Assembly: GCA_964501265.1 (NCBI GenBank)
Contig: CAZCSK010000087.1
Location: forward strand, 1 to 5,382
Source of the DNA: CAZCSK01 sp964501265
GTDB lineage: Bacteria; Actinomycetota; CADDZG01; JAHWKV01
Reading direction: 5' to 3'
Length of the DNA stretch: 5,382 nucleotides
In this document: in pieces, positions 1 through 5,382 of the stretch
How the letters are laid out: every line of letters begins with the position of its first letter
Numbering within the stretch: position 1 is the first letter of the stretch
Program-made: the position numbers and the translations under genes
Notes under the pieces: model-generated
Told to the model about the DNA's origin: nothing
What the model saw: the letters and a program-made list of their open reading frames with translations, nothing else
The model's database searches: none

Positions 1-739
1 TTCCCTTGAAGCCCGAAGTCGGATTGAGAGCGTCTTCGCCACCCAGAATGTTGCCAAACGGAATTCTGCAGTTATCGAAAACCAACTCAGCCGTTTCCGA
101 GGCGCTGAGGCCCAACTTCTTTTCGATCTTTCCAACGATCATTCCAGCCGTCCCCTTTTCGATAACGAAAAGTTTCTGGCCGGCGCGGCCTTGGGTCTTG
201 TCGATCGTGGCGTTAATTACAAGAACGTCGGCTCGCGCCCCGTTGGTGCAGTAAATCTTCGTACCGTTGATGATCCATTCGTCTCCGTCGCGAACAGCTG
301 TCGTTTGTACATTGGACACGTCGGAGCCCGCTTGGGGCTCGGTGACGGCCAGGGCGCCGAAATTCGGCTCATCGCCTTTGAAGACTTCGTGGAGATACCG
401 TCGCTTCTGTTCCTCGGTCCCTGCGGCGTTGATGGATGGACCGGCCAGACCGGGCCCAGGAATATTCAGAATCATCGCGGCGTCCCCCCACGCCAACTCC
501 TCGCTGCCGATGATTGACAACATGTTGCCGATACCCGGTCGACCGTCCGCTCCGTCTTGTTCTTCTGGGACGACTGTTGCCCGCCCCCCAGCGATCTGTC
601 CGAGCATCTCTATGACGTGCGGCTCGACCCGGCCCTTCTCGTCCGCCTCACGCGCAAGTGGGCGCAAAGTCTGTTCGGCGAATTGATGTACAAATTGCTC
701 AACACCCTTCAAAGTGTCGTTGAGTTCGAAAGTGATCAT
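1..739 (-). CDS. Acyl-CoA dehydrogenase family protein, second of a pair (3' end outside the window)
   Basis: FAD-dependent flavoenzyme family that introduces an alpha-beta double bond into acyl-CoA thioesters. The first 246 residues are visible, read from the minus strand. The N-terminal helical domain covers roughly residues 5-120. The middle beta domain is canonical: TEPQAGSD at 133-140 is the usual flavin/substrate-contact motif, followed by DEWIINGTK (153-161) and CTNGARAD (164-171), then FDNCRIP (221-227) near its end. The C-terminal helical domain, with the FAD-binding Arg/Gln motifs and the catalytic Glu, lies beyond the left edge, so activity cannot be judged. The ATG at 739-737 overlaps the TGA of the upstream dehydrogenase gene by 4 bases (ATGA). 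No strong Shine-Dalgarno is visible, so translation is probably coupled. The substrate is unknown; the pairing suggests a shared pathway or a heteromeric enzyme. Confidence 0.92.
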   Translation of the reverse strand, partial: MITFELNDTLKGVEQFVHQFAEQTLRPLAREADEKGRVEPHVIEMLGQIAGGRATVVPEEQDGADGRPGIGNMLSIIGSEELAWGDAAMILNIPGPGLAGPSINAAGTEEQKRRYLHEVFKGDEPNFGALAVTEPQAGSDVSNVQTTAVRDGDEWIINGTKIYCTNGARADVLVINATIDKTQGRAGQKLFVIEKGTAGMIVGKIEKKLGLSASETAELVFDNCRIPFGNILGGEDALNPTSGFKG

Positions 740-1821
740 CGTGCGTATGCTTTCGAGAGGAAAATGTCGCCGATCATCGAGGCGGACTCCAACGTTGCAA
801 GTGTGAGTGCGTCTCGGTACCACATCTCTTCGGGGTGATCTTTCATGTATCCGTGACCTCCAAGGATTTGAACGCCATCGTCGGCGTTGGCGACGGCCGC
901 GGCTGTAGCGTGACCGCATGCCGCCATAACAAGCCGGTCGGCATCGGTCCTTTGATTGTCCACCGCCCATGCCGCCTTCAAGGTAATGAGCCGTGCCGTC
1001 TCGAGATCCATCGCTCGGTCAGCGATTTTGAAGGAGATCCCCTGAAAAGCTCCGATCGGCCGGCCAAAAGCCGTGCGCTCCCTCGCGTACTGAGTCGCGT
1101 ATTCAAGAGCGGCGCGGGAAAGGCCGAGGGCGATTCCAGCATTTAGCAACTTGACGCGCAAAAGAGCGGTCCGAACCGCGTCGATGTCGCGGCCGATTGG
1201 CGTCGCGGGCGTGCCGTCGTAGTCGACCTTGAATGTCTTGGCCGACCGAAGCCCCAATTTGTCTTCGGGACGCGTCGACGGCTCGGACCCCGAATCGACA
1301 TCGAGGAGCCAAAGAGTGGGGCCAGATGCTGCTACCAACCGAATAGTCGAGCGATCCACGTTGACGACCGCGTACTTGCGTCCGCTGATGGCCCCACTGT
1401 CGGTGGCACTAACCTCCAGATCCGTGATGTCGGTGCCTGCATCTCTTTCGGCCAAAGCAACGGACGCTTGTGCCCCTTCGGCGAGTTGCGGTAGGAGTTC
1501 TTGGCGCTGCGAATCAGAACCGGCAATGTCGAGGATCGTCGCGGCCGCTCCCCCCCACAAAACTTCAAAAGCGACCCCCGGGTCGCCAAAGGCAATCTCT
1601 TCTGCGATCATCACGCTTGTCACTGCGTCGAAGACGCCTTGTCCCCCGTGCTCCTGCGGAATGGGCGTCGATATGCCCATCTCAAACAACTGCTTCACTA
1701 TTGCATCGGATGCCCGTCCGGCTTCTTCAAACTCTCGGGCGGCTGGACGGATCTCGCTATTCGCCAGGTCACGAACGGCCTCGACGATGGCCTGTTGCTC
1801 CTCGGTCGGCTTCAAATCCAA
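736..1821 (-). CDS. Acyl-CoA dehydrogenase family protein, first of a pair
   Basis: Complete 361-residue acyl-CoA dehydrogenase-like protein, somewhat shorter than the usual 380-400. It has the N-terminal helical domain (about 1-115), a middle beta domain (about 118-215) and the C-terminal helical domain (about 216-361). The C-terminal part is well conserved: ERTAFGRPIGAFQ (248-260) and QILGGHGYMKDHPEEMWYRDA (318-338, key residues Q318, G321-G322, Y335-R336-D337). Glu345, in LATLESAS, falls at the position of the catalytic base of medium-chain acyl-CoA dehydrogenases when YRDA is aligned. The middle domain is unusual: ERDAGTD (125-131) replaces TEPxAGSD, and the typical ITNG segment is missing. 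The start is TTG at 1821, chosen because a full AAGGAGG lies 5 bases upstream; a second TTG two codons later is less well spaced. The stop overlaps the start of the next dehydrogenase gene. Substrate unknown. Confidence 0.93.
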   Translation of the reverse strand: MDLKPTEEQQAIVEAVRDLANSEIRPAAREFEEAGRASDAIVKQLFEMGISTPIPQEHGGQGVFDAVTSVMIAEEIAFGDPGVAFEVLWGGAAATILDIAGSDSQRQELLPQLAEGAQASVALAERDAGTDITDLEVSATDSGAISGRKYAVVNVDRSTIRLVAASGPTLWLLDVDSGSEPSTRPEDKLGLRSAKTFKVDYDGTPATPIGRDIDAVRTALLRVKLLNAGIALGLSRAALEYATQYARERTAFGRPIGAFQGISFKIADRAMDLETARLITLKAAWAVDNQRTDADRLVMAACGHATAAAVANADDGVQILGGHGYMKDHPEEMWYRDALTLATLESASMIGDIFLSKAYAR

Positions 1822-1826
1822 GATTT

Positions 1827-1833
1827 CCTCCTT
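1827..1833 (-). promoter_or_regulatory. Strong Shine-Dalgarno sequence for the first acyl-CoA dehydrogenase
   Basis: AAGGAGG on the minus strand, 5 bases before TTG at 1821. It decides the start: no ATG or GTG is suitably placed, and the alternative TTG at 1815 would have an 11-base spacer. This is by far the best ribosome binding site in the window, which fits a gene that begins its own transcription unit. Confidence 0.85.
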
Positions 1834-1836
1834 GAG

Positions 1837-1864
1837 ATTTTCCTGACCCGTGGGTCAAGAAAAT
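1837..1864. promoter_or_regulatory. 28-base near-perfect inverted repeat, candidate operator
   Basis: Two 13-base arms around a 2-base centre (1850-1851), with 12 of 13 positions paired; the only mismatch is 1843 against 1858. The core is TGACCC-GT-GGGTCA (1844-1857), flanked by TTTTC and GAAAA-type arms. On the minus strand it lies just upstream of the Shine-Dalgarno of the acyl-CoA dehydrogenase pair and abuts a TAATAT hexamer, so it would cover the probable transcription start. Its size and symmetry fit an operator for a dimeric repressor such as a TetR-family regulator, which commonly controls acyl-CoA catabolism; that identity is inference. A terminator reading is weaker, because neither strand has a T-tract after the stem. 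Confidence 0.6.
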
Positions 1865-1868
1865 ATTA
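1863..1868 (-). promoter_or_regulatory. Possible -10 hexamer (TAATAT) for the acyl-CoA dehydrogenase operon
   Basis: TAATAT on the minus strand is an AT-rich island in a G/C-rich spacer, overlapping the end of the inverted repeat by 2 bases. The best -35-like sequence, TTGCTA at 1894-1889, is 20 bases away, longer than the preferred 16-18, so the -35 is poor. Transcription would start within the inverted repeat, giving a short leader with the Shine-Dalgarno in it. The call rests on composition and position only. Confidence 0.3.
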
Positions 1869-1917
1869 CATCAACGGGGCTCGGGGGGTAGCAACGGGGG
1901 TTCGGGCTGGGGCGGCT

Positions 1918-3939
1918 TTAAGGGCTCGGGCGGACCAGGTCCTGGAAAGCCTCCTCGTCCAGGATGGCGACTCCCAGCTCCTGGGCCTTGGCGAGCTTGG
2001 AACCGGGGCTTGCCCCAGCAACGACGTAATCGGTCTTCTTGGAGACGCTGGACGTCACCTTGCCGCCTGCCGCTTCGATCAAATGCTGCGCCTCCTCGCG
2101 GCTTAAGCCCTCCAACCCCCCCGTCAGTACGAACGTCTTTCCGACCAGATGACCGTCCGAGGAGGCGCTGCTGGCCTCTGTCATCACAACGCCCGCTTCC
2201 TCGAGCTTGCGCAAGATCATCTGGTTACGTTCCGACCGAAAGAATTCGAAGATGCGCTCGGCAACCACAGGGCCAACATCTTGCACTTCTTGAAGCTGAT
2301 GCGGCGTAGCGTTCGCAATGTTCTCTATCGAACCAAACTCCTGCGCCAGGTGGCGCGCGGTCGGGGGGCCGACATCCCGAATGCCCAGAGCGATAAGCAG
2401 GCGTGAGAGCCCCCGCGTTTTCGACGCCTCGATCGAGGCGAGCAGTTGGTCGGCTTTCTTGTCGGCAAACAGCGGCAACTGAAGTAACTGGTCGCGGGTC
2501 AACGCATAGACATCGCCGGGATCGGAACCAAAGCCCATGTCGCGAAGTCCAATGACCGTTTTGTAACCGAGACCCTCGATGTCCATTGCGCTTCTGCTTC
2601 CAAAATGAAACAACGCCTCTACTCCCCGGGAGGGGCATTCGTCGTTCGGACATCTCCAAACGGCCTCCCCCTCCTTGCGGACAAGAGATGTCTTGCAAGT
2701 CGGACACTTTGCAGGCATGACGAACTTGCGCTCTTTGCCGGTGCGCTTGCTGGGCACCGGCGCGATCACCTGCGGGATGACCTCACCGGCGCGGCGCACC
2801 AGAACCGTATCTCCTATGCGGATGTCCTTTCGACGCACTTCATCAACGTTATGAAGGGTCGCCTGCGAGACGGTCGCTCCGGAGAGTTGGACCGGTTCGA
2901 GAATCGCAAACGGAGTCACCGCGCCGGTTCGTCCAACGTTAACGACAATGTTGCGCAACAGGGTCGTTTTTTCCTCCGGCGGAAACTTATATGCGATCGC
3001 CCACCGCGGACTTTTGGCCGTGTATCCCAGTTCATCGCGGTGCGCCAGCTCGTCCACCTTGACCGCGACCCCATCCACTTCAAATCCGAGATCATGCCGG
3101 TGGGCCTCCCAGTGCCGGCAAAATTCGTGAACCTCATCCAGATTTGCGAAAGGCCTATTTTCGATCCTCACGGTTAGTCCAAGCTCGGCCAGAAACTTCA
3201 TTTGTTCTGAGTGTCGCCGAAATCGTGTGCCGGAGACACGCCCCACACCGTGGCAAATTAGTTCGAGGTTTCGTCCCGCCGTGATCGAAGGATCCTTTTG
3301 GCGCAGCGACCCTGCGGCCGAATTGCGAGGGCTTGCGAAGGGTCTGCCGCCGTTGACCAGAATCTGTTCGTTGAGCTTTTCAAAGGCCTCCAGCGGCATA
3401 AAGATTTCACCTCTGACTTCAATTTCTTCGGGAGTATCCGCGGCTGCCACCCCGGCCCCCAGATTGTTCGGAATAGCCCGAATCGCGCGGACGTTGGCAG
3501 TAATGTCCTCCCCGGTGCGGCCGTCGCCTCTAGTCGCCGCACTGCGAAGTTGTCCGCCCGAATACACCAAGTTGACGGCCGCACCGTCGATCTTCAGTTC
3601 GCAGTAGTAATCGCAAGTCGTGCCGAGGATGCGCTCGACCCGCTTACCCCAAGCCGTCAGGTCGGCGAAATCGAAGGCGTTCTCCAAGGACCACATCGGG
3701 CTCGGGTGCGGGACCGCCGCGAAGAGGGCCGATGGTGGAGGGCCAATCCTTTGCGTGGGTGAGTCGGGCGTGACGAGGTTCGGATGTGATACCTCGATTT
3801 CGACAAGTTCACGCACGAGTTCGTCGTATTCGGCATCGGCGATCTCGGGGTCGTCGAGGATGTGATAGCGGTGGGCATGATGATTGATTACCTGCCGCAA
3901 TTCTTCGGCCCTTTTTGCGGTTTTTGGTTCAGCTACCAC
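1918..3939 (-). CDS. ligA: NAD+-dependent DNA ligase LigA
   Basis: Cytoplasmic enzyme that seals 3'-OH/5'-phosphate nicks in DNA during replication (Okazaki fragments) and excision repair, using NAD+ as adenylate donor. The 673 residues are full length for the family and every domain is present. The N-terminal Ia domain (about 8-75) has the YHILDDPEIADAEYD signature for NAD+ recognition. The adenylation domain has KIDG with catalytic Lys116, EVRGEIF (174-180, Glu178), DGVAVKVD (289-296, Lys294) and WAIAYKFP (313-320, Lys318). The OB fold follows (about 325-405). The zinc finger uses Cys412, Cys415, Cys430 and Cys435. Helix-hairpin-helix repeats span about 440-585 and the BRCT domain about 596-670. 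The start is GTG at 3939, 6 bases after the UPF0280 gene; GGAG lies 9 bases upstream and no better start precedes the conserved Ia domain. No frameshift or missing key residue is seen. Confidence 0.98.
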   Translation of the reverse strand: MVAEPKTAKRAEELRQVINHHAHRYHILDDPEIADAEYDELVRELVEIEVSHPNLVTPDSPTQRIGPPPSALFAAVPHPSPMWSLENAFDFADLTAWGKRVERILGTTCDYYCELKIDGAAVNLVYSGGQLRSAATRGDGRTGEDITANVRAIRAIPNNLGAGVAAADTPEEIEVRGEIFMPLEAFEKLNEQILVNGGRPFASPRNSAAGSLRQKDPSITAGRNLELICHGVGRVSGTRFRRHSEQMKFLAELGLTVRIENRPFANLDEVHEFCRHWEAHRHDLGFEVDGVAVKVDELAHRDELGYTAKSPRWAIAYKFPPEEKTTLLRNIVVNVGRTGAVTPFAILEPVQLSGATVSQATLHNVDEVRRKDIRIGDTVLVRRAGEVIPQVIAPVPSKRTGKERKFVMPAKCPTCKTSLVRKEGEAVWRCPNDECPSRGVEALFHFGSRSAMDIEGLGYKTVIGLRDMGFGSDPGDVYALTRDQLLQLPLFADKKADQLLASIEASKTRGLSRLLIALGIRDVGPPTARHLAQEFGSIENIANATPHQLQEVQDVGPVVAERIFEFFRSERNQMILRKLEEAGVVMTEASSASSDGHLVGKTFVLTGGLEGLSREEAQHLIEAAGGKVTSSVSKKTDYVVAGASPGSKLAKAQELGVAILDEEAFQDLVRPSP

Positions 3940-3945
3940 GCCGGA

Positions 3946-4659
3946 CTACTCCGCGACTGCAACGAATTCGATATCGCCCCAGACGCCTATCCGTTCGTCG
4001 GCGAGCACCAACGCACCGGCAACCCCCTCGGTGGTTCGCGCTACCTCGAGAGCCCTATCCACGTCCTCTCGTGACTTCATCGCATACCCCATCGCGCTGG
4101 CCGCCGCGCAGGCGAGCGCGCCGCGTTCCGCCACGACCGCGATAGCGGCGGCGTTTCCGATGTGGGGATCGATACGTTCCCGACCCGTTGAAGTGAAGAA
4201 TGCCCGGTGGTCGTTCGACGTGACCCTGACTGCGATTCCGGATTCGCCCAAGTTAGACGGTCTGCGCACCACAAAGCTACGGGACTTGTTGCCGACGATG
4301 AACGTATCTCCTTCGGCCGAAACGATCACCTGCGTCGACAACTCCGAAAGATCGCGGGCCACCTCTTCTACAACCGCACCCGGCATAGCCACCGTCGGAC
4401 CCACAAGCGTCACGCCAGCTGCCTCGGCTATCGCACGAATTATCTGCGGAACGTCGTCTTCGACATCGACGGGCACAAAAGAAGTCTTGAAATCGGGATG
4501 AGAAGCGCCGTAAGCGTCCAGCAGCTCAAATTGCTTGAGGGCCGATATACGGGCCTCATCACGCAGATTGTCCGAAGCATGAACCGTGAACCTGATGCCG
4601 CCAGCGTCGACTTTGAAAGCGATCGATCGATCCGACTTGAGCCCCGTAATGAGTTTCAT
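3946..4659 (-). CDS. UPF0280 family protein (ApbE-like superfamily), divergent
   Basis: The 237 residues match the UPF0280 pattern as I know it. ELLDAYGASHPDFKTSFVPV (45-64) corresponds to the family's helix plus HPxFxxSLxP stretch. GPTVAMPGAVVEEVARDL (87-104) corresponds to GPMAAVAGAIAE. FFTSTG (154-159) corresponds to the TSSG turn. ALACAAASAMGYAM (181-194) corresponds to the ADAAAT helix, and GALVLADERIGVWGDIEFV (215-233) to the closing strands. The family is structurally related to ApbE (FAD:protein FMN transferase), but its function is not established. This member deviates at polar positions: DPHIG (164-168) where I expect an HSLSFG-like segment, and ACAAAS instead of ADAAAT, which removes the Asp and Thr. 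There is no signal peptide or membrane segment, so it is probably cytoplasmic. Its ATG overlaps the stop of the preceding gene by 4 bases, and its stop is 6 bases before ligA. Confidence 0.8.
   Translation of the reverse strand: MKLITGLKSDRSIAFKVDAGGIRFTVHASDNLRDEARISALKQFELLDAYGASHPDFKTSFVPVDVEDDVPQIIRAIAEAAGVTLVGPTVAMPGAVVEEVARDLSELSTQVIVSAEGDTFIVGNKSRSFVVRRPSNLGESGIAVRVTSNDHRAFFTSTGRERIDPHIGNAAAIAVVAERGALACAAASAMGYAMKSREDVDRALEVARTTEGVAGALVLADERIGVWGDIEFVAVAE
3949..3952 (-). promoter_or_regulatory. Shine-Dalgarno sequence for ligA
   Basis: GGAG on the minus strand (within GCGGAG), 9 bases before the GTG at 3939 and embedded in the last codons of the UPF0280-family gene. It supports the GTG start and suggests that ligA is translated from the same message as the gene before it. 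Confidence 0.5.
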
Positions 4660-5201
4660 TTCTTAGGTCGTGCCTTGCCCGAGGGAGATTCGACGATGGG
4701 CTTCCCGCTACTAGAAACACGAACAATCGAAGGAGCCACCTTAGCCTTACGCTTAACCCGTTTCCTGGGCGGCCTCGGAGCATCGGGCGAAGCCATCTCC
4801 CAAAAAGAAGCCTCCCCAGGATCGGCTTTGAGTTCGTTTTCGGTTTGGGGTTCGTTTTCGGTTTGGGGTTCGTTTTCGGTTTCGGTTTGGTTTTCGGTTT
4901 CGGTTTGGTTTTCGTCAGAAGGAGCGGTGGATGCGGAGGGCGCAGGCGACTCAACGAGCCGAGAAGAGCCCGGCGGAACATAGGTAGGCGAGTTGTCGGT
5001 TCTTGGAGCCTGCGTGGCCGCATCCACCGCGGGAGCCGCGGGAGCCGCGGGACGCGCGGTGCGAACCCGCTTCAGCGTTTTTTCGAGGATCGACTCGAAC
5101 TCATTCGCGTCGGCGAATTCCTGACGCAGGGCGATCGAATATTTTTGAAAGATCGGCAACTCCGGCAGGCGAATCTTTGGCGGATCTTCAGGAGTGCTCA
5201 A
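4656..5201 (-). CDS. Hypothetical low-complexity protein with hexapeptide-repeat linker
   Basis: 181 residues; I do not recognise a family. Residues 1-50 are of normal complexity and could form a helix (about 20-48: YSIALRQEFADANEFESILE onward). They are followed by an Ala/Pro stretch (51-59), a Ser/Pro-rich segment, an acidic/polar repeat of ENQTET twice and ENEPQT twice (97-122), and a strongly basic tail (RPPRKRVKRKAKV at 143-155, ending ARPKK). Most of it is probably disordered, with opposite charges in linker and tail. There is no signal peptide or membrane segment. TTG at 5201 is chosen because it overlaps the mnmA stop by 4 bases (TTGA), with AAGG 8 bases upstream; no in-frame ATG occurs before Met136. 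The stop overlaps the UPF0280-family start. Clean overlaps at both ends make it very likely a real gene, with function unknown. Confidence 0.8.
   Translation of the reverse strand: MSTPEDPPKIRLPELPIFQKYSIALRQEFADANEFESILEKTLKRVRTARPAAPAAPAVDAATQAPRTDNSPTYVPPGSSRLVESPAPSASTAPSDENQTETENQTETENEPQTENEPQTENELKADPGEASFWEMASPDAPRPPRKRVKRKAKVAPSIVRVSSSGKPIVESPSGKARPKK
4836..4913 (-). repeat. 18-base in-frame tandem repeats, four full copies plus a partial
   Basis: On the minus strand, GAAAACCAAACCGAAACC occurs twice, then GAAAACGAACCCCAAACC twice, then GAAAAC. Each pair is identical at the base level, while the two types differ at a few bases. They encode ENQTET x2, ENEPQT x2 and EN in the 181-residue protein. 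The 18-base period keeps the frame. The identity within each pair points to recent slippage or unequal exchange, so copy number may vary between strains. Confidence 0.93.
5027..5052 (-). repeat. Short 9-base in-frame tandem repeat (Ala-Ala-Pro)
   Basis: On the plus strand CCGCGGGAG occurs at 5027-5035 and 5036-5044, then CCGCGGGA at 5045-5052. On the minus strand this encodes the PAAPAAPAV stretch (residues 51-59) of the 181-residue protein. It is a second slippage-prone tract in the same gene, adding to its low-complexity linker. Confidence 0.8.
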
Positions 5202-5382
5202 GCCACCCGCCTTATCGTGCCGCCGCCGAGCACGAGGTCGCCCTCATAAAACACTGCGGCCTGACCGGGCGCCGTTGGAGGCTGGGGCCGGTCGAACACG
5301 ACTTTGGCCCGGTCGCCTTCGACCGAAATCGTCGCGTCGGATTCGGGGCCCCTGTAGCGCGTCATCACTGCCGCTCTGAATG
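5198..5382 (-). CDS. mnmA: tRNA-specific 2-thiouridylase MnmA, C-terminal end only
   Basis: MnmA adenylates and then thiolates U34 at the wobble position of tRNA-Lys, -Glu and -Gln, in the cytoplasm, using sulfur relayed from a cysteine desulfurase. Only the last 61 codons are in the window; the catalytic cysteines and the PP-loop lie beyond the right edge. The visible part belongs to the C-terminal beta-barrel domain. It has RYRGPESDATI, then VVFDRPQPPTAPGQAAVFYE (20 residues) and DLVLGGGTIRRVA before TGA. The PGQAAVFYxGDxVLGGG signature is diagnostic of MnmA. The stop at 5200-5198 overlaps by 4 bases the TTG start of the next gene, so mnmA probably heads, or lies within, the transcript running on to ligA. 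Confidence 0.94.
   Translation of the reverse strand, partial: FRAAVMTRYRGPESDATISVEGDRAKVVFDRPQPPTAPGQAAVFYEGDLVLGGGTIRRVA
5210..5213 (-). promoter_or_regulatory. Shine-Dalgarno sequence for the 181-residue hypothetical gene
   Basis: AAGG on the minus strand, 8 bases before the TTG at 5201, inside the last codons of mnmA. It is modest in strength, but together with the TTGA stop/start overlap it supports the TTG as start. Confidence 0.45.

Noticed and set aside
576..600. Possible frameshift at a G/C homopolymer in the second dehydrogenase near residues 49-56
   Set aside because: The frame continues with family-like sequence on both sides (MLGQIAGG ... VVPEEQDG) at normal spacing, so no disruption is needed.
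1837..1864. Palindrome as an intrinsic terminator of the ligA transcript
   Set aside because: The arms end in T on the 5' side and A on the 3' side in the direction of transcription, and the stem is followed by CTCAAGGAGG instead of a T-tract.
1229..2106. Long plus-strand open frames (205, 121 and 201 codons) opposite the first dehydrogenase, one crossing the spacer
   Set aside because: They are antisense to a clearly conserved gene, are rich in Arg/Pro/Ser as expected from reverse reading of high-GC codons, and show no family motif.
4621..4632. GATCGATCGATC self-complementary run
   Set aside because: It lies within the coding sequence of the UPF0280 gene near its start and is explained by the codons there; a short repeat of this kind has no further support as a site.
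4836..4913. 18-base repeats as a CRISPR array or iteron cluster
   Set aside because: There are no spacers between units, the period keeps the reading frame, and the units lie within an open frame with coupled start and stop.
3884..4983. Plus-strand open frames of 205 and 258 codons opposite the UPF0280 and hypothetical genes
   Set aside because: They are shadows of minus-strand genes; the 258-codon one owes its FSVWGS-type repeat to the 18-base repeats read backwards. No ribosome binding site or conserved domain supports them.
5198..5382. Checking MnmA for its catalytic cysteines
   Set aside because: Only the C-terminal barrel is inside the window, so no statement about activity can be made.

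Overview
All the genes I can support lie on the minus strand, so the window reads right to left. The GC-rich sequence, frequent GTG/TTG starts, 4-base stop/start overlaps and the mnmA ... ligA neighbourhood suggest a high-GC bacterium. The mnmA-to-ligA proximity and the paired acyl-CoA dehydrogenases recall Actinobacteria, where mnmA lies a few genes upstream of ligA. This is a tentative lineage inference, because no rRNA or other phylogenetic marker was compared.

Right-hand block (5382 to 1918): a compact gene string. The 3' end of mnmA (tRNA 2-thiouridylase) overlaps by 4 bases a TTG-started 181-residue protein of unknown function, with a hexapeptide-repeat acidic linker and a basic tail. 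That gene overlaps by 4 bases a 237-residue UPF0280-family protein (ApbE-like fold family). After a 6-base gap comes a complete NAD+-dependent DNA ligase, ligA, with a GTG start. The spacing suggests one transcript with translational coupling. It mixes tRNA modification and DNA replication/repair with two uncharacterised proteins.

Junction (1822 to 1917): the only non-coding stretch, 96 bases. It holds a near-perfect 28-base inverted repeat, a possible -10 hexamer abutting it, and a very strong Shine-Dalgarno sequence. It looks like the control region of a second transcription unit, with the inverted repeat as candidate operator.

Left-hand block (1821 to 1): two acyl-CoA dehydrogenase-family genes that overlap by 4 bases. 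The first is complete (361 residues). It has an intact C-terminal domain with a Glu in the catalytic-base position, but a degenerate middle domain. The second runs off the left edge after 246 residues; its middle domain is canonical. This complementary pattern suggests an obligate heteromeric dehydrogenase, to be tested against the missing C-terminal half. The two genes probably serve an acyl-CoA (fatty acid, sterol side-chain or similar) catabolic pathway under their own regulator. I see no RNA gene, mobile element or CRISPR array.
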